From Harmothoe impar (Eukaryota > Annelida > Polychaeta > Phyllodocida > Polynoidae), in NCBI GenBank assembly GCA_947462335.1, contig OX381707.1, forward strand, positions 36,507,618 through 36,571,617: a stretch of DNA of 64,000 nt, given 5' to 3'. Below, one piece after another: positions 14,001-25,189 of this stretch. A model generated the notes under the pieces. The model was not told where the DNA came from. It made no database searches and saw only the letters and a list, made by a program, of their open reading frames with translations. Positions within the stretch are counted from its first letter, which is position 1, and every line of letters starts with the position of its first letter. The position numbers were made by a program, and so were the translations under genes.

Positions 14001-14559
14001 TAAAATCATTTCAAACAGTTTAAGATTGGCATTCTGTCCACCCTGGCCCACTTCTGTTTCAATAATTATTGGACACTATTAATTTTGTAGAAAACACAAG
14101 TATAACTGATCCTTGTATGGGTCCTCCAACTCTGAGAGGACATAAATGACCCCCTATAATTATGTTATCTGACCCAGTCCAATCTAGATAAATGGATTAT
14201 GACCCCATACTAATGGGATCCCAGTTCAAAGTCCATGGCCCATGCAACATTAGTTGATCATGGATCAGCTCAACAAAGTACTCCATTACTGTGTCTACTA
14301 GGAGTTACTCACTGGCCAAAATAACATTGCTGTATATTACTAGATTTATGTAGTCATCCACTGCTCTATACGGCCTAATGAGGCATGCATATCTTATTTT
14401 GCATTTGACAGATTAGAGCCCTTTAGACCGTAACACTAGAAGAAAGTGAAATGGAGAAGGAGAGATGGACAGAGAGTAGACAAACCGACAGGTAGTAATG
14501 AGCAAGGTAGGGTGGAAAATCGCCAAGAGGAGAGGTTTCAGATGTGGGGACACTCCCAG

Positions 14560-14660
14560 TAAATTCATTCCGCCATGCACTCCATTTGAAATAAAGCCAG
14601 TAAAAGCTACTAAAGGCCAGTGAAATAGGAGTTTGATAAAACCCCATGTGTTTCCGCTTC
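14560..14660 (-). repeat. Three-copy block (also near 840-930 and 6690-6750)
   Basis: On the minus strand all three copies read through variants of a frame with QTP/QTA followed by VT or IS and a hydrophobic stretch. In the other two copies the frames are interrupted or continue into low-complexity purine-rich DNA. Probably a repeat, not an exon. Confidence 0.5.
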
Positions 14661-14689
14661 AGAATGCATAACCAGACTAATAAATAAGT

Positions 14690-15130
14690 CAGTTGCAGCT
14701 GTTGCAGCAGCAGGACTAGGCCAAAAAGTGCTCTTCTTCTAGGAATCTCTGTTCAGGAACAGTCAAGCTGGCTGAAGTGCACAGCGAGACTGGGTCCTCG
14801 AGTAGCAGAACCCATGGGTTTATATACTGAGCCTTATGTAACTCCACTCCATTACTCGTAAACACTTGAGTTCCCGAGGAACTCCGGGTAACCTGAAACC
14901 GGTTCATCCGGACCGACACGGTACCCGGGTTATGTCGGGTGACACGTGGCGGTCTCGGCTCGGTGTGTATTACCAGGTCGCACTCCACCAATCCTCAGGT
15001 GCCGGATTATGTAATCACATACCGGGCACCAGACAGGAGTGCGGCCCGGATACACCACAACAGATATAACCAAAATAACTCAATCCGGTTCTATAGAAAT
15101 AGTACAGCGTCCCACTACGCTATAATAGTA
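14690..15130. other. GC-richer island of unknown nature
   Basis: Richer in C and G than its neighbours, with CpG-containing motifs such as CCGGTTCATCCGGACCG and GGTACCCGGGTTATG. TTTATATACTGAGCC (14819) resembles a TATA box. Open frames on both strands overlap here but match nothing I recognise. It could be a solo LTR or a promoter; neither is shown. Confidence 0.3.
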
Positions 15131-15299
15131 TGACCTTTCTGGGCCAGGAGTTGGTGATGAAGTGTCAACAGTGGGCAGAAGGTAGACCACCCTATTATAA
15201 CTATTAATTGACCACCTTCAAGCAAGTATTTAAGGTATTGTTCCTTTCGTGTACCATCAAGTAAGGACATGGATCAGCATGCATATGGCACAGGAACCT

Positions 15300-18200
15300 T
15301 AACGGTCAAACAATGTAATCAGAATAGCTAATACATAGGTGGGTAAACTTCTTTCTTAAAGTCATCTCCCTCACACCTGATGCAAGTGATATATGCTTTA
15401 TGTCATGAGTAGGCCGTGCTACCGTCTGATTGTCCTGAGAAGTGAAGAGGTAATGAATAAAAACCGATCATGTAGTTATGTATTCACTTCTTCAGAATGT
15501 GACAGTCCTTCTCTATTCCTGTCTTGCACTCCGAATTGATGTTTCTCTCACACCATCTCCAGACTGACTGACTTAACATTCCTGATCCTCACCCCACAGA
15601 CCTTGACCTCAAGACAGTACCACCACCTTGGCAGTGATCAGCCGCTTTACCACCAATGGAGACTACACAGGCCGAGAGTTGGGGACTGATCCGTTCCAGC
15701 TTTTATCACCTCTCTTGTGGTTGGTTACACAAAGGCATTGCTTTTGATAATGTACTGTGGTGTTGGAAATGTGTGGGCTGTCAAATGAAAATAATGAGTA
15801 CTGTGGTCATACCTTATTTTATGCTATATATAATTTTTTTCGCGTAAGTCATGAGAATGAGAAATTAGTTGTTTTTGTGGTATTTTATGCTTTTCCACAA
15901 AAAGTATACTTTTATTAATATCATATTTTAAATGCTTCACAGTAATGTTAATTAGTAGTCAACTATAATGCATTCATGGAGTCATTCATATTTCCATTTT
16001 TGTAAAACACCCGACCTCCAACACAATGTAATCATTTTGCCATGAGAATAGCTACTTATATCACGTATCCAGTATGGTGATATACCATCAATATTTAGCA
16101 ACTTTAGTCCTTGGATTACCCTCTACTAAATTATGCCAGACACATCTGACCTTCTCAAGTAGCACCCACCATATACCAGCTAAGATACATTATCATGTCT
16201 TACATCCCACCCCCATCCACCACATCGCACTCCCACCCTCAGATCTCCTCATATATCACTTCCTACATGCCATCCATCATTGGTCACCCCGCCCTACTCC
16301 TAGAGCCAGTTTCAAACAACCCTATATGCCTCATATTAAAACCATGACTAAGACCTCAATATACATGTATCCCTATCATTTAATGATACCAATGCAGTCC
16401 TTTTTCCAGCTTGTGTAGATGACTGTGATGAAGTTATCAATCGAATCATGCCTGCTTACACACAAGTACTTGAAGCATGATGCAATGATCTGTACTCAAT
16501 GGATAGAAATAAGTGATTCATAAAATAATTATTGTGACTTGAGTAAACATAGAGTTGCATGTCGGGCGACAAAAGTCTACATTAAGTAAAACTACAGGTA
16601 GCTTTTTGTTAATAATTATATTAACCTATAGCCCATTCATAGACAACTATAGTAACATCTATAACAGTCCACATTGTATTTATACCTACCACAGTGTGCT
16701 ATAAGACCTTGCAAATTGATGCTGGTCTAATTCAGTCTCATGTTTGATGGTGATAGATGCTGATAATGATTGCCTGTAGTAGGTGTAGTGCAACTAATCA
16801 GTTTATAAATCAGCAACCAGTAGGACAAGGAAACATGTTCTCTCCTCAATATTCTTAGAACGAAGCATTAACCTTGGCACAGTAACCAGAAAGGCCGCAT
16901 CTCATTTCAATGTTCTGCTCTCTTTGTCCACCGCATTCCTTTATCGCCTAGAGCCTAAGGATGGACATGCACTTAGCAGCAGTAATGATATGTCTGTATC
17001 TATAATGCCTGCAATTCAATTCAATCACAGTAATGTAGAGTCTATGTTTACTCCTGAATTCAGAATTAATGTTGATTTAGTTCATGGATCAAACGAATGA
17101 ACGTGATTGCAGTTCTGGATTTATTAAGTTGTTAAATAGGCCTAGATCATAGAGTAGTAGATGGAAACAAAAATAGAGCTTCTGCATTTGATCATCTACC
17201 TACCAAAGTACAACACCCTTCCCACACCAACTTCACTCCTACACCCCTCTCATATCCTGCCAGTACCACCTCCATTAGACATCTGACTAGCACTTTAGAT
17301 ATCAGTCAGAACAAGCAATCAGGCCTTTGGACCGATTCCAGAATGATTCCAGAATGATGGCAAATGTGCAAATGTGTCATCCACACTCATGTGGCTGAGA
17401 ACTGAGGTGGCATAGGAGCAGGCGACGTGAGGGCATAATACTGGTAGGTAGGGACATAAGGGGGTTCAGTTATAATCATGATTTACTCCTTCCACTCTAT
17501 TGCTTTTCAGCTGCAGGCTTGCTTTGATCGGGTGTTACTTTAGGTTATACCTGCTTCCTGTAATTCATATATGCTATTCATGTTTATCAACTAGAAATGA
17601 TGCTGTTTTTGTGTCTCCAAATCAAAAGTTGATCAAATATGAGAAGTCTATTATGGCTTACACCTAAAGGAACTGCATTAGTCACTTCCAGTTACGTACT
17701 GCATACCCAAATATAATGATGTAAAGAGATTCCAGTGTGTGTAGGATAGGTCCATACACATACAAGTGATGATATTAGAATGATGCTTGTATTAAGAAAC
17801 TATAAACTATAATCAACCAAGAGAACTCCATTGTAAAAAGTGTGTAGGGTGGAAAACCCTAGAACCTATTAGAAAGGTTTATTAGATTTGGAGCTATCCA
17901 AGGGTGTGCTTGTTATTTTCTCAAAATCTATTTGATATCAATATAGGTCAGGACCACATGCTATCGGGCCAACTTTATTTTAGTCCTTTGCGCTGTGAAA
18001 GGCTTGCCAAACTATCAACAGATTATTGCCAGTCAATCACACACCCAGCCTCAAACACTCCAGGCCCAAATGGCGGAATGAGGATTGTGGGTTTGAATCC
18101 CACTTTGGCGCAATAGGTAGTAGATTGTTTACATCATTTATTTAACCCATTTGAGGCATCCATCTACCTAAATTGACAGAGTTATATTGCCCAATACATA

Positions 18201-20560
18201 TGTGAATAAATAAATAATTTCAATTTAGGTGCATTATGCTGATATCAACAATACTTCTTATTGAACAAGAGTGGGGTTCGAACCAATGTTCTTCTGAGTG
18301 CTGATACACAGTGGCATAGTCTATAAGGTTCAATGTAGGTATAGGTCTATAAGTAAACCCCCAGACTGTAAACTTACACTTGGGGCCCAAGACAGTGACA
18401 GACACAGCCACTTGTACTCTATACCTCCTTCCTCCACTAGTGACCAGTACTCTCTCAACACACAGTAATCAGATATCTTGGATCAGTATATTCATTCTAA
18501 AATCACAAACAGCTTGTTTGTCAACATTTATAAGTTTCTAGTCAAGAAAAGACCTTCAGCTCGTGACCCTCCACCTCCCCACCCTTTACAGCCCTCACAG
18601 CCTTCACAGCCTTCCAACCTCAATACCTCGTCCCTAACCCCAACCCAACCCACTCACCTTGCCAGCACCAGCTCCAAAAGGGATAGAAAATTGGTTGTGG
18701 GATAGCCAGAATAGAGCCATCATTGTACCACCAGTCCCCAGCTGTCTCAATCTCAGTGCTAAATACATCAACAAGTTGTCAGCCATACAGACATTGTATG
18801 TGTGTGGAGAGTGAGAGAGGATGGATAATATCATTAGTGGCTGATATGTTGTTAGGATTTACTCCACTCCCTCTGTTGCACATCAGCCTTTATTGCCGCT
18901 CACTTTGTGACTGGGTAACTTTGCAGAGGCTTATAGTCGTAATCAGAACTCATCTAAACAGCGATGTTGATAAAGAGAAGATGTTTGTGTAGATATGAAG
19001 GTGCATTATGGATAATTGCAGACAATGAAGGACTTCATTTGGGAAAGATATCTGGTTTACTTAGAAATACGTATATAAGTGTGTGGAGAGGATCTATATT
19101 TGGTTTTCTAAATAAGTGTTCCTGTGATCTAAGGCCGCAATATGTCAATGATATTACTTTTCATAAAGTATATAACAGTAAGGTCAAATCAGATATATCA
19201 TGAAGCTGAACAGAAAATAATGTGCACTTTGCCTACACGCCATCATTGGCACTTAAACATAAAACATTGTTAGTGCCTTACTTCAGAAAGGGTATTCAAA
19301 GCCGACTGCATGGCCAAAGATGCTGTCAAGTAATGATGTTTTATTATTGCATATTTGCCACCCGGTACCCACACATTAACGTTCCTTATCCAAATATAGT
19401 GACATTCCACATAACATAATTTACTGCTCTTAAAGCCTTTTTGTATGCCTAGCTATCATGTGAGTTGTAGTGGAATGTTCCTTTTTTTTCTTCTTCTAAA
19501 ATATTCCTACCTGCCTTTTCCAATCTGACTATCACCCATTTTTATCACTTTTTTTCATTTCTCCTATTACATTCCCTACAGTATCTGTCTGTTGCTTCCT
19601 AGATGATGATTTGCCCCTTTCTACCTACTACTTCCTTAATCCCAGCTACCTTTCCTCTATATCAAGCTGGACTGACCATTGGTCTCATTTTTGAGCAACT
19701 CACAAGAGGCTACCTAGACCACATCTTTGGTCCCTCACACAGGGCTGTCCTTAAGACATTCTAACTCAAGGTCAGTAGAAGATGTTGGAAGTTGTACGTG
19801 ACCCTCAAATGAGCCCAATCACGAGCGGCTCTCTTCAAACTGTCAGGACTTGTCTCATTACAGCCAGAAACACCTAGAAATTAAGGGTGCACCATCAGTT
19901 ACATGCTTATTTGGGGTTTTTACTTCCACTTCAAAAAAGGGGGTTGGGAACATAACCTCCAATAACAAAGAGCCCAGATGCTAATTGCATGCTGGTTTTT
20001 TTTATAAGACAACTGGTAGAAACATAGTGCTCGGTAGTTAAAGTGAGTAGGTCTTCATCAAAGGATTGAGGCTCAAAACCACTTTTTTTTTAAAAACAAA
20101 TATGGATTTTTATTAAGTCCATACTTCATCTGTTAACTTCAAATCTGCTCTATTTGCCCCTGATTTGATAATTTTATCATGTGATTAAGGCATTGATGAA
20201 TAGAATTGTTTCATTGTGGGCCTCTTACAATTACAATTGGCTATAAATTGGGGGTTTTATAATATCAAAAGCCTTCTCAGATATTATGTGCACATCAGTC
20301 ATTTATCTTTATTCCTACATCACTAGTCTCAAACACGTAGAAACCCACAGTCGGTTTCTATCCTATACGCAGGAAACCAAAGTATGGCTGATCCTTGTAA
20401 GACATGAAGTCCTAGCCTTGTCCCCCAACTCTGAGAGGATATAAATGACCTCCCATATGTTATCTGATCCAGTCCAATCTAGATAAATGCCACCTCTGAG
20501 GGGTTATCACCCCATACCAAAGGGATCCCAGCTCAAAGCCCATGTCCCTCTATGCCCCAT
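15300..20560 (+). repeat. Left segmental-duplication array, copy L4
   Basis: Collinear with 9240-14650 at an offset of about 5.9-6.5 kb. The offset varies through insertions such as 18051-18409. Identity by eye is roughly 75-85% in anchors. No gene is supported. Confidence 0.8.
18051..18409. mobile_element. Insertion (about 360 bp) with tRNA-like motifs, absent from the paralogous copy
   Basis: Against the paralog near 11840-11865, the sequence CACCCACAGCC/ACTTGTAC is split here by about 360 bp. It is bordered by similar short sequences (CACACCCAGCC and CAGACACAGCC) that look like a target duplication. It contains a B-box-like GGGTTTGAATCCC on the plus strand (18088-18102) and GGTTCGAACCC on the minus strand (near 18277). 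It is probably a SINE or a SINE composite. Confidence 0.6.
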
Positions 20561-20599
20561 CATCAGATGCTCTGGCAGTGGACAAGGTCAAAACACTGG

Positions 20600-21400
20600 T
20601 GGTGCCATCTGTTATCTGTTCCCTCAATTAGCCCCATGTCACATGACCCTGGTCCCAGCGTCAGTCACGTGGGCGATACGCGTCAGCCTGCCACCAGCCG
20701 CCATTGATTCACATGCTTCCGGTTCAAAGGTCAGCCGGGTCAAGGTCAGGGGCCAATCTTCAAGGCTGTTGAAGCTGGGTACGTATGAATGGGTGGGATG
20801 TGGTGTCACCACCTACTGCTAGGATCATGGTGATCTATGCCTACACCTAGTAGGCTAACCACAACTTCCGGTCAACACAGTCAGCCATGTCTATGGGCTT
20901 CCTGCATTGGGAGATAGGATTTGTAGTACAAATGGTTCAGAAGACCTAGATACAGGATGAACTACTCAGCACATGTGCTCAAAGATCAGATTTCACCATT
21001 AAATGTAGGTTCCATGTGCGTCCAATGCCCAAATGTTTAATTTCAGGGTTTCTATAGCCTTGGCCTGTGTTTTCATGTTGTTATCAAATGTGTTACCACT
21101 ATGCCTATATTAGTTTCCCTATGTGTACCAAATATGAGAATCACTGTTATATTATAACAGTGATTATTTTCTCAATCACTTTAACCTTTAGGGGTGTTTA
21201 CCCCAGTGCTTATACAAGACAGGAATTTATTCTAGATCTATACTTGGTATCCATACTTAAGAATTATTTCAAGACCCCCATAGCCCCGCTCTTTTACAAG
21301 ACTGGTGCTTATTCAAAACCCAGCGCTTAAACACTATGGTATGGTATCCCCAGTCCATTATAATTGACAGGAACAGTCAATTGGGTAATTATGTTTATGT
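20600..21400. other. No gene seen; short regulatory-like motifs only
   Basis: Contains GTCACGTGGGCG (E-box-like), two AGGTCA half-sites, the second within TCAAGGTCA (20726-20748), and a 27-bp palindrome at 21139-21165. The stretch 21180-21330 repeats a GTGCTTAT(A/T)CAA(G/A)AC motif and may be a decayed MITE. Confidence 0.3.
21139..21165. repeat. 27-bp perfect palindrome
   Basis: Arms AATCACTGTTATA and TATAACAGTGATT are separated by one T. Confidence 0.95.
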
Positions 21401-21459
21401 ATTACAAGACAGAGAATCATGTAACAATCTAAAATACTGCTACTACTATAATTGAACTT

Positions 21460-24400
21460 TCTGCTAATCTCCATCGTGATTTGACTCTTTGAGAGCCGTC
21501 ATCTTCGTTGTTACACTCAGATGAGCTTGACATGAACTTTGGCCTTGCTGGTACCCAGTCGTTACATATGCATACCCTTGGCCTGGGCTACTGGGAACCA
21601 ACACATGTGATGCATCCCTTGGGAGTGCCACCTAGCAACAAAATAAATCCCTATAGAGCTCCTTTAGCAATCCAGTACACCTCTTGTAAGAATGACATTG
21701 GTTTTAAAGGGAGGGAAGACATTTGACAGCAATGCAAATAGATTTCTGATTATAATGTAGTGTTCTGCATTATATGGCATAAGTAGCTCTTTTATGACGT
21801 ATCTATATCAGCTGCATATCTGTATAGCTGCTCACAAAGCTATTGAGTCCTTTGACCCCAAGCCACCTTAGAAGTTGGCCACTGGAGATACATTGGTAGG
21901 GTTTATTGCTAGAAGGGTACTTTGGATCCATGTGCAGCTATTGGTTGTGCTGTGGACCTGCCTTGCACTCGGCCCTTGGGGAGGCAGTGCAATTGAATCT
22001 TGCCAATGATCCTTATTAACCTTTCTGTATTTATGATGCATGAAAGGAATCCAACTGGGTATACTAGAATCGGTATAACGTCCCTGAAATCACAAACATT
22101 GTAATGTGAAAAGATAATTTACGGATAAAGATGTACATACAGGTTTTGGCATTTTTCTCTGGCAATGTGTGGCAAGGATTACACCTATTTATACATACGA
22201 CAGCGCTGTAGATTGCAGTTTGAATGAGGAAATCAGTGTATCAGACATGTGTAGCAATGTCCCTGGCTATATTACATTATAGGGTTGACAGTATACTTCT
22301 CAACCATTTAGGTCTATGATTTAAAGATAAATTTCCAAATTTCCAAATGGCACTGTTAAGCCCTACTCTGGTTCTATGCGATGGCAATGGCTGAATGCGC
22401 CATGATATTCCCTTTTCATATAATTTAATAGTTTGTTAGATATACATGCAGCTATGTTCCTGTAATTTCTGTCTCCAGTCAACGCTTCTATAAGCTGACA
22501 TTCCGTCACTGGAGAGAGAGTTTGCACTTCCATACGCTGCCATTCCCTCACGGTGAGGTGACGAAATGGACACCTCCGAGTAGATAGGCCTACCCTGCAA
22601 ACAAAATCTTAGGCGGAACTTGTGCCATTCTTGAGTCATGATTCACGCTACCTACAAGAATTTCAAAATGTTTCTTGAACATATTCTGGACATTTTCTTG
22701 TTTTTTGAACAACTGAAACTCGAGGAATTCAGAACGTTTCTGGGATGTTTTCTGGACACTTTCTTGATCAAGTGAAACTCGAGAAATTCACGTCATTATT
22801 CTACTTGTTATTTGCATGAGTAAAACTCATAACTATTGAACATGTCACTGGGACTGTTCACTGTTTTCAAGGATCTCCCGTGTCTATATTGTGTATACTG
22901 GTTGCGCTTTTCCCGGGAAATACACAAGATATTAACTTGTGTCTTCTTGAGTTCTGTTTGGAGGCTAACTAGCACAAGTTTGTTTCTGTAACCTTCAGTC
23001 AGCCCCCGTACTTAAACCCAACCAATATTCTTGGTTTAGAAAGTCACGTTTCGTGTCCTAATTACGTGATCAATTTGACAAATATTGTGTACTGTACCAA
23101 AAATGAAATCCAGCTTATTTAATCACATGGGGTAATTAGTGGATTCGCCATTGAATGTTGAAATCTAAGCAGATACTATGTGTAGTTATATCTGGATATT
23201 CTAGCAAGGGTTTTATGAAGATGTCAGCAGAATTCTCCACAAAATGTGAAGGCTGGTAATTAGTCATGCTCATTAAACCAACCCATTTCAATGAATTCTA
23301 CTAATCTACAGATGAGTAGATATAGCTATTTCCTTCAAAGTAGTCTTGTGAATAGCTCTACGTGGGTCTAAATACACAAAACGCATTTATAATACCATAA
23401 GGTATGGATATTTGCCTTAATTACTTATCTCTGGAAAGTGCGAGCAGTGCCTTTGTTTGTGAAATTACATCATATTGTTTGGATCAACAAGGTAAAACGT
23501 ACTTCCGCCAGGGATCGTTCGTATCAACTAGGGCCACCAAAGGGCTACATGATTATAGCTGAAAGAGTTCAAAATGTAACAGAAATTGACCTAGACTGCC
23601 TTTTAAGAAATTGCTGAAAATCTTCCATATTTGGAAAAAAAACGTTTTTTAGCCAAAATTGATCTCCTTGAGGGTGTTGGTTTGGTATTCGTTTATTTAA
23701 TCTGCATATACATAGAGCAGCCCATGTGCATACTTATTACCGATGCTTTTCATAATAAATATGTATATTATATTGAATGTATACATTCAAGGTTGCCATG
23801 AAAGCATGATTTTTCTTCTTAATATAAATCTTATAATGAAATATATCACTAGAACGCCCATGACCACAATTGTATCATTTACTCCAACTTTGGAGGACCC
23901 CTTTTTCATGGCTGTCGGCCTACAAGGAAAGGAAGCCATAAAACCGTACAGCCATGCAAATATATTCCAACCCAACATTCTGATTATGTACTATTTGCAT
24001 TATATAGCATAAGTAGCTCTTTTATGACGTATCCATATCAGCTGCATATCTTTATCTTAAATCGTCATTGAGTCCTTTGACCCCTATCTACATTGGGAGT
24101 TGGGCTCTGGGGATGCATGGTCAGGCTTATTGCTATAGCTAGGGGGATACTTTGGCCCATGTGCAGCTATAGGTTGTACTGTGGAACTCTCACTGGTGAA
24201 GCAAGCAGTACTAGCTCGCTGTCAAGCATTTCAAAGGTACATATTACAGGCGCGGTGTTTGAAGTTTCAACATTCCCACTTCATGTAGGGTGCACACTTT
24301 GATACTAACCTTTTTTAGTGTAGCTTGTAAATTGAGTTAGTATAGCCTGCGTATAGATAGATGAATTATGATCAACAATAGAGATTGTTTGGTCAAATGC

Positions 24401-25000
24401 CCACAAATAATGTAGCTGAGTTTCCAAAACCTGTCATTTTTGATTAAGTGCTGTGGGATACATAAACAATGATGGCCTCTCTGGGGGTGTTAACTGTGGA
24501 TGAGGGTATTTTGGGGCCTTCTCTGTAGGGATGTTGATGGGCCCTACACAATCAGTGCTCTGTGCCTCGCCTGCCCCACAGCTCACAACCTAACCCAGCA
24601 CCGGCCTCCTAATGTCACTATTTGTAACCAGCATGCTGCCAGCTGGTGTCACAAGATCTTTGGGTTGCCCTGGTGTGTAAGGGGTGTCCACATGTTAACA
24701 TGCACAGTAGGGTCAGGTCACATGATAGTAGAGTGTTGATGTTGTACACTAGGGCAGTCTGGATGTATATAACTACGAACCAACAACAAGGGGAACAATA
24801 CAGTAAGTAGTAACAGGAACCTAGGATATAAGGAGAATGATAATGGGGGAATGGAAGCAAGGAGGGGGAGGAAGAAAGGATGGGAGAGAGGAGGGGTGTT
24901 TTTCTTTGCGCTGATACAGCGACTTGATAAATAAACAGGCACTTTCTCTTCCGGGCAGCCATGTTATCCCGACTTTTTGTTTCCAACGCCATTACAATGA
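21460..25000 (+). repeat. Right segmental-duplication array, first diverged copies
   Basis: 21545-21660 resembles 25640-25740 and 41700-41810. 21770-21960 resembles 23990-24190 (GCATAAGTAGCTCTTTTATG, CCATGTGCAGCTAT). 24488-24760 is a copy of the five-copy block also found at 28418, 41275, 43695 and 45855. No gene is supported. Confidence 0.75.
22658..22783 (+). repeat. Tandem repeat, 67 + 59 bp
   Basis: Two units starting GAATT and ending TGAAACTCGAG, each with TTCTGGACA(C/T)TTTCTTG; a third unit starts and fades at 22784. Confidence 0.85.
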
Positions 25001-25189
25001 AGTCATTCTCATATTAACTTATTATCTGGATCACTATTGCAGTTTGAGGGGCTGCAAAATAATCACTGACTCCTCAAAACATACAGATGAACTTTGAGTA
25101 TGGGTTCCATATATCATGGGGAGATCTGGCTCTGAACGAGTATTCTCCACCATAATGATATCATTATCTGTCATCTTAGTTAAATTCAT

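Larger units (their letters stand above)
9240..14650 (+). repeat. Left segmental-duplication array, copy L3
   Basis: Many anchor blocks recur in the same order in 15300-20560. Examples are the exon-like block 9677-9905, CTCATATATCACTTCCTACATG (near 10060), CCTTGGCACAGTAACC (10381), the GGTCGGAATGGGCAATCA block (12150), GCATGGCCAAAGATGCT (12968) and CCAGTCCAATCTAGATAAATG (14176). The 10718 MITE is inserted here. No gene is supported; open frames are short and C/T-rich. Confidence 0.8.

Noticed and set aside
16074..16418. 114-codon plus-strand frame
   Set aside because: His/Thr/Pro-rich low complexity, and the other left-array copy near 10.0 kb does not keep it.
18085..18290. tRNA genes
   Set aside because: B-box-like sequences only; no proper A box spacing and no cloverleaf.
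20487..20822. 111-codon plus-strand frame
   Set aside because: No domain, no splice context, unlike its paralogous start near 14.2 kb. Treated as chance.
24618..24992. 124-codon minus-strand frame
   Set aside because: Falls on the five-copy repeat and a purine-rich tract; not conserved in the other copies.
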